Below are positions 63,883-64,000 of a DNA stretch of 64,000 nt, piece after piece. Source of the stretch: Phycisphaerales bacterium (GTDB taxonomy: Bacteria; Planctomycetota; Phycisphaerae; UBA1845; Fen-1342). Location of the stretch: positions 4,178,599-4,242,598 of the forward strand of contig JADJXS010000001.1 of NCBI GenBank assembly GCA_016710275.1, written 5' to 3'. A model generated the notes under the pieces. It was not told the origin of the DNA and made no database searches. It worked only from the letters and a program-made list of their open reading frames with translations. The position numbers and the translations under genes are program-made. Numbering within the stretch: the first letter of the stretch is position 1; the number at the start of each line of letters is the position of its first letter.

Positions 63883-63961
63883 AGAGGCCGGTGGTGCATT
63901 TCACGGTTCGGATTCGGTTCTTTTTACTTCGCGCAAGCGACCAATCACAAGGAGATTCCGC
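63883..63961 (+). promoter_or_regulatory. Conserved leader before DUF932, module 2
   Basis: 63883-63910 is identical over 28 nt to 22792-22819, and AAGGAGATTCCGC precedes the start as in module 1. Confidence 0.6.
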
Positions 63962-64000
63962 ATGGAAACACTGACACGGGCATCGAACGAGCTTTTCCGG
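63962..64000 (+). CDS. DUF932 protein, module 2 (3' cut by window end)
   Basis: The first 13 codons read METLTRASNELFR, identical to the start of the module 1 DUF932 protein at 22865. The rest lies outside the window. It shows that module 2 continues in the same order as module 1. Confidence 0.8.
   Translation, partial: METLTRASNELFR

Overview
The window is GC-rich DNA from a Gram-negative-type bacterium, most likely a planctomycete or close relative. That is an inference from the PEP-CTERM sorting signal with HAF repeats (59.3-60.4 kb), a cysteine-rich heavy-metal-binding protein beside a Cus-type pump, the style of the tyrosine recombinases, and families I know mainly from that phylum. Almost everything after 6.4 kb is mobile or accessory DNA: three tyrosine recombinases, a tRNA-Gly attachment site, ParA modules, a VirD4/TraG-like ATPase and a large defence island. 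I recognised no transposase, IS element, rRNA or CRISPR array.

Layout. 0-6.4 kb: CusB-like adaptor (cut by the window start), a six-repeat metal-binding protein, a CusA-like pump with an inserted Cys/His segment, and a 27-codon hydrophobic ORF. 6.6-23.9 kb (module 1): a reverse-strand two-winged-helix protein (possible replication initiator), an intergenic region of about 565 nt, ParA plus a small partner, small genes, a replication-relaxation-like protein with a second winged-helix protein and a VirD4-like ATPase, a J-domain-like membrane protein with a secreted coiled-coil protein, an XRE regulator, a membrane protein, a cupin, a coiled-coil protein and a DUF932 protein. 24.2-25.2 kb: tyrosine recombinase. 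25.2-29.3 kb: a prokaryotic ubiquitin-like conjugation cassette (E1-like ThiF, JAMM peptidase, Ubl-E2-like fusion) divergent from a sigma-like/helper/ImmA-IrrE operon. 29.3-33.9 kb: giant methyltransferase-strawberry-notch helicase. 34.1-48.2 kb: co-directional defence island (excisionase-like HTH, type III-like Res, DUF262-HNH nuclease, Mod methyltransferase, AlbA_2/RecG-like-Argonaute fusion, RelE-UvrD fusion, small gene). 48.2-50.9 kb: two reverse-strand unknown genes and about 1.7 kb without convincing genes. 51.0-54.0 kb: XRE/ImmA pair, small genes, excisionase-like HTH and an integrase whose last 19 codons are antisense to tRNA-Gly(CCC). 54.1-64.0 kb (module 2): another recombinase, then a diverged partial copy of module 1 in the same order, including three frameshifted genes, and cut by the window end inside DUF932.

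How it fits together. Module 1 and module 2 look like two members of one element family lying in tandem. They share gene order, protein families and matched non-coding signals: a promoter upstream of parA, a dyad before a small gene, a CATAACG motif, and a long conserved leader before DUF932. The tRNA-Gly marks the right end of the element carrying the 52.7-kb integrase. Between the modules sit at least two candidate immunity systems: the Ubl cassette with its own divergent regulatory operon, and the island carrying an Argonaute fused to an AlbA_2/RecG-like domain. All functions are inferred from motifs and context; no searches were run.
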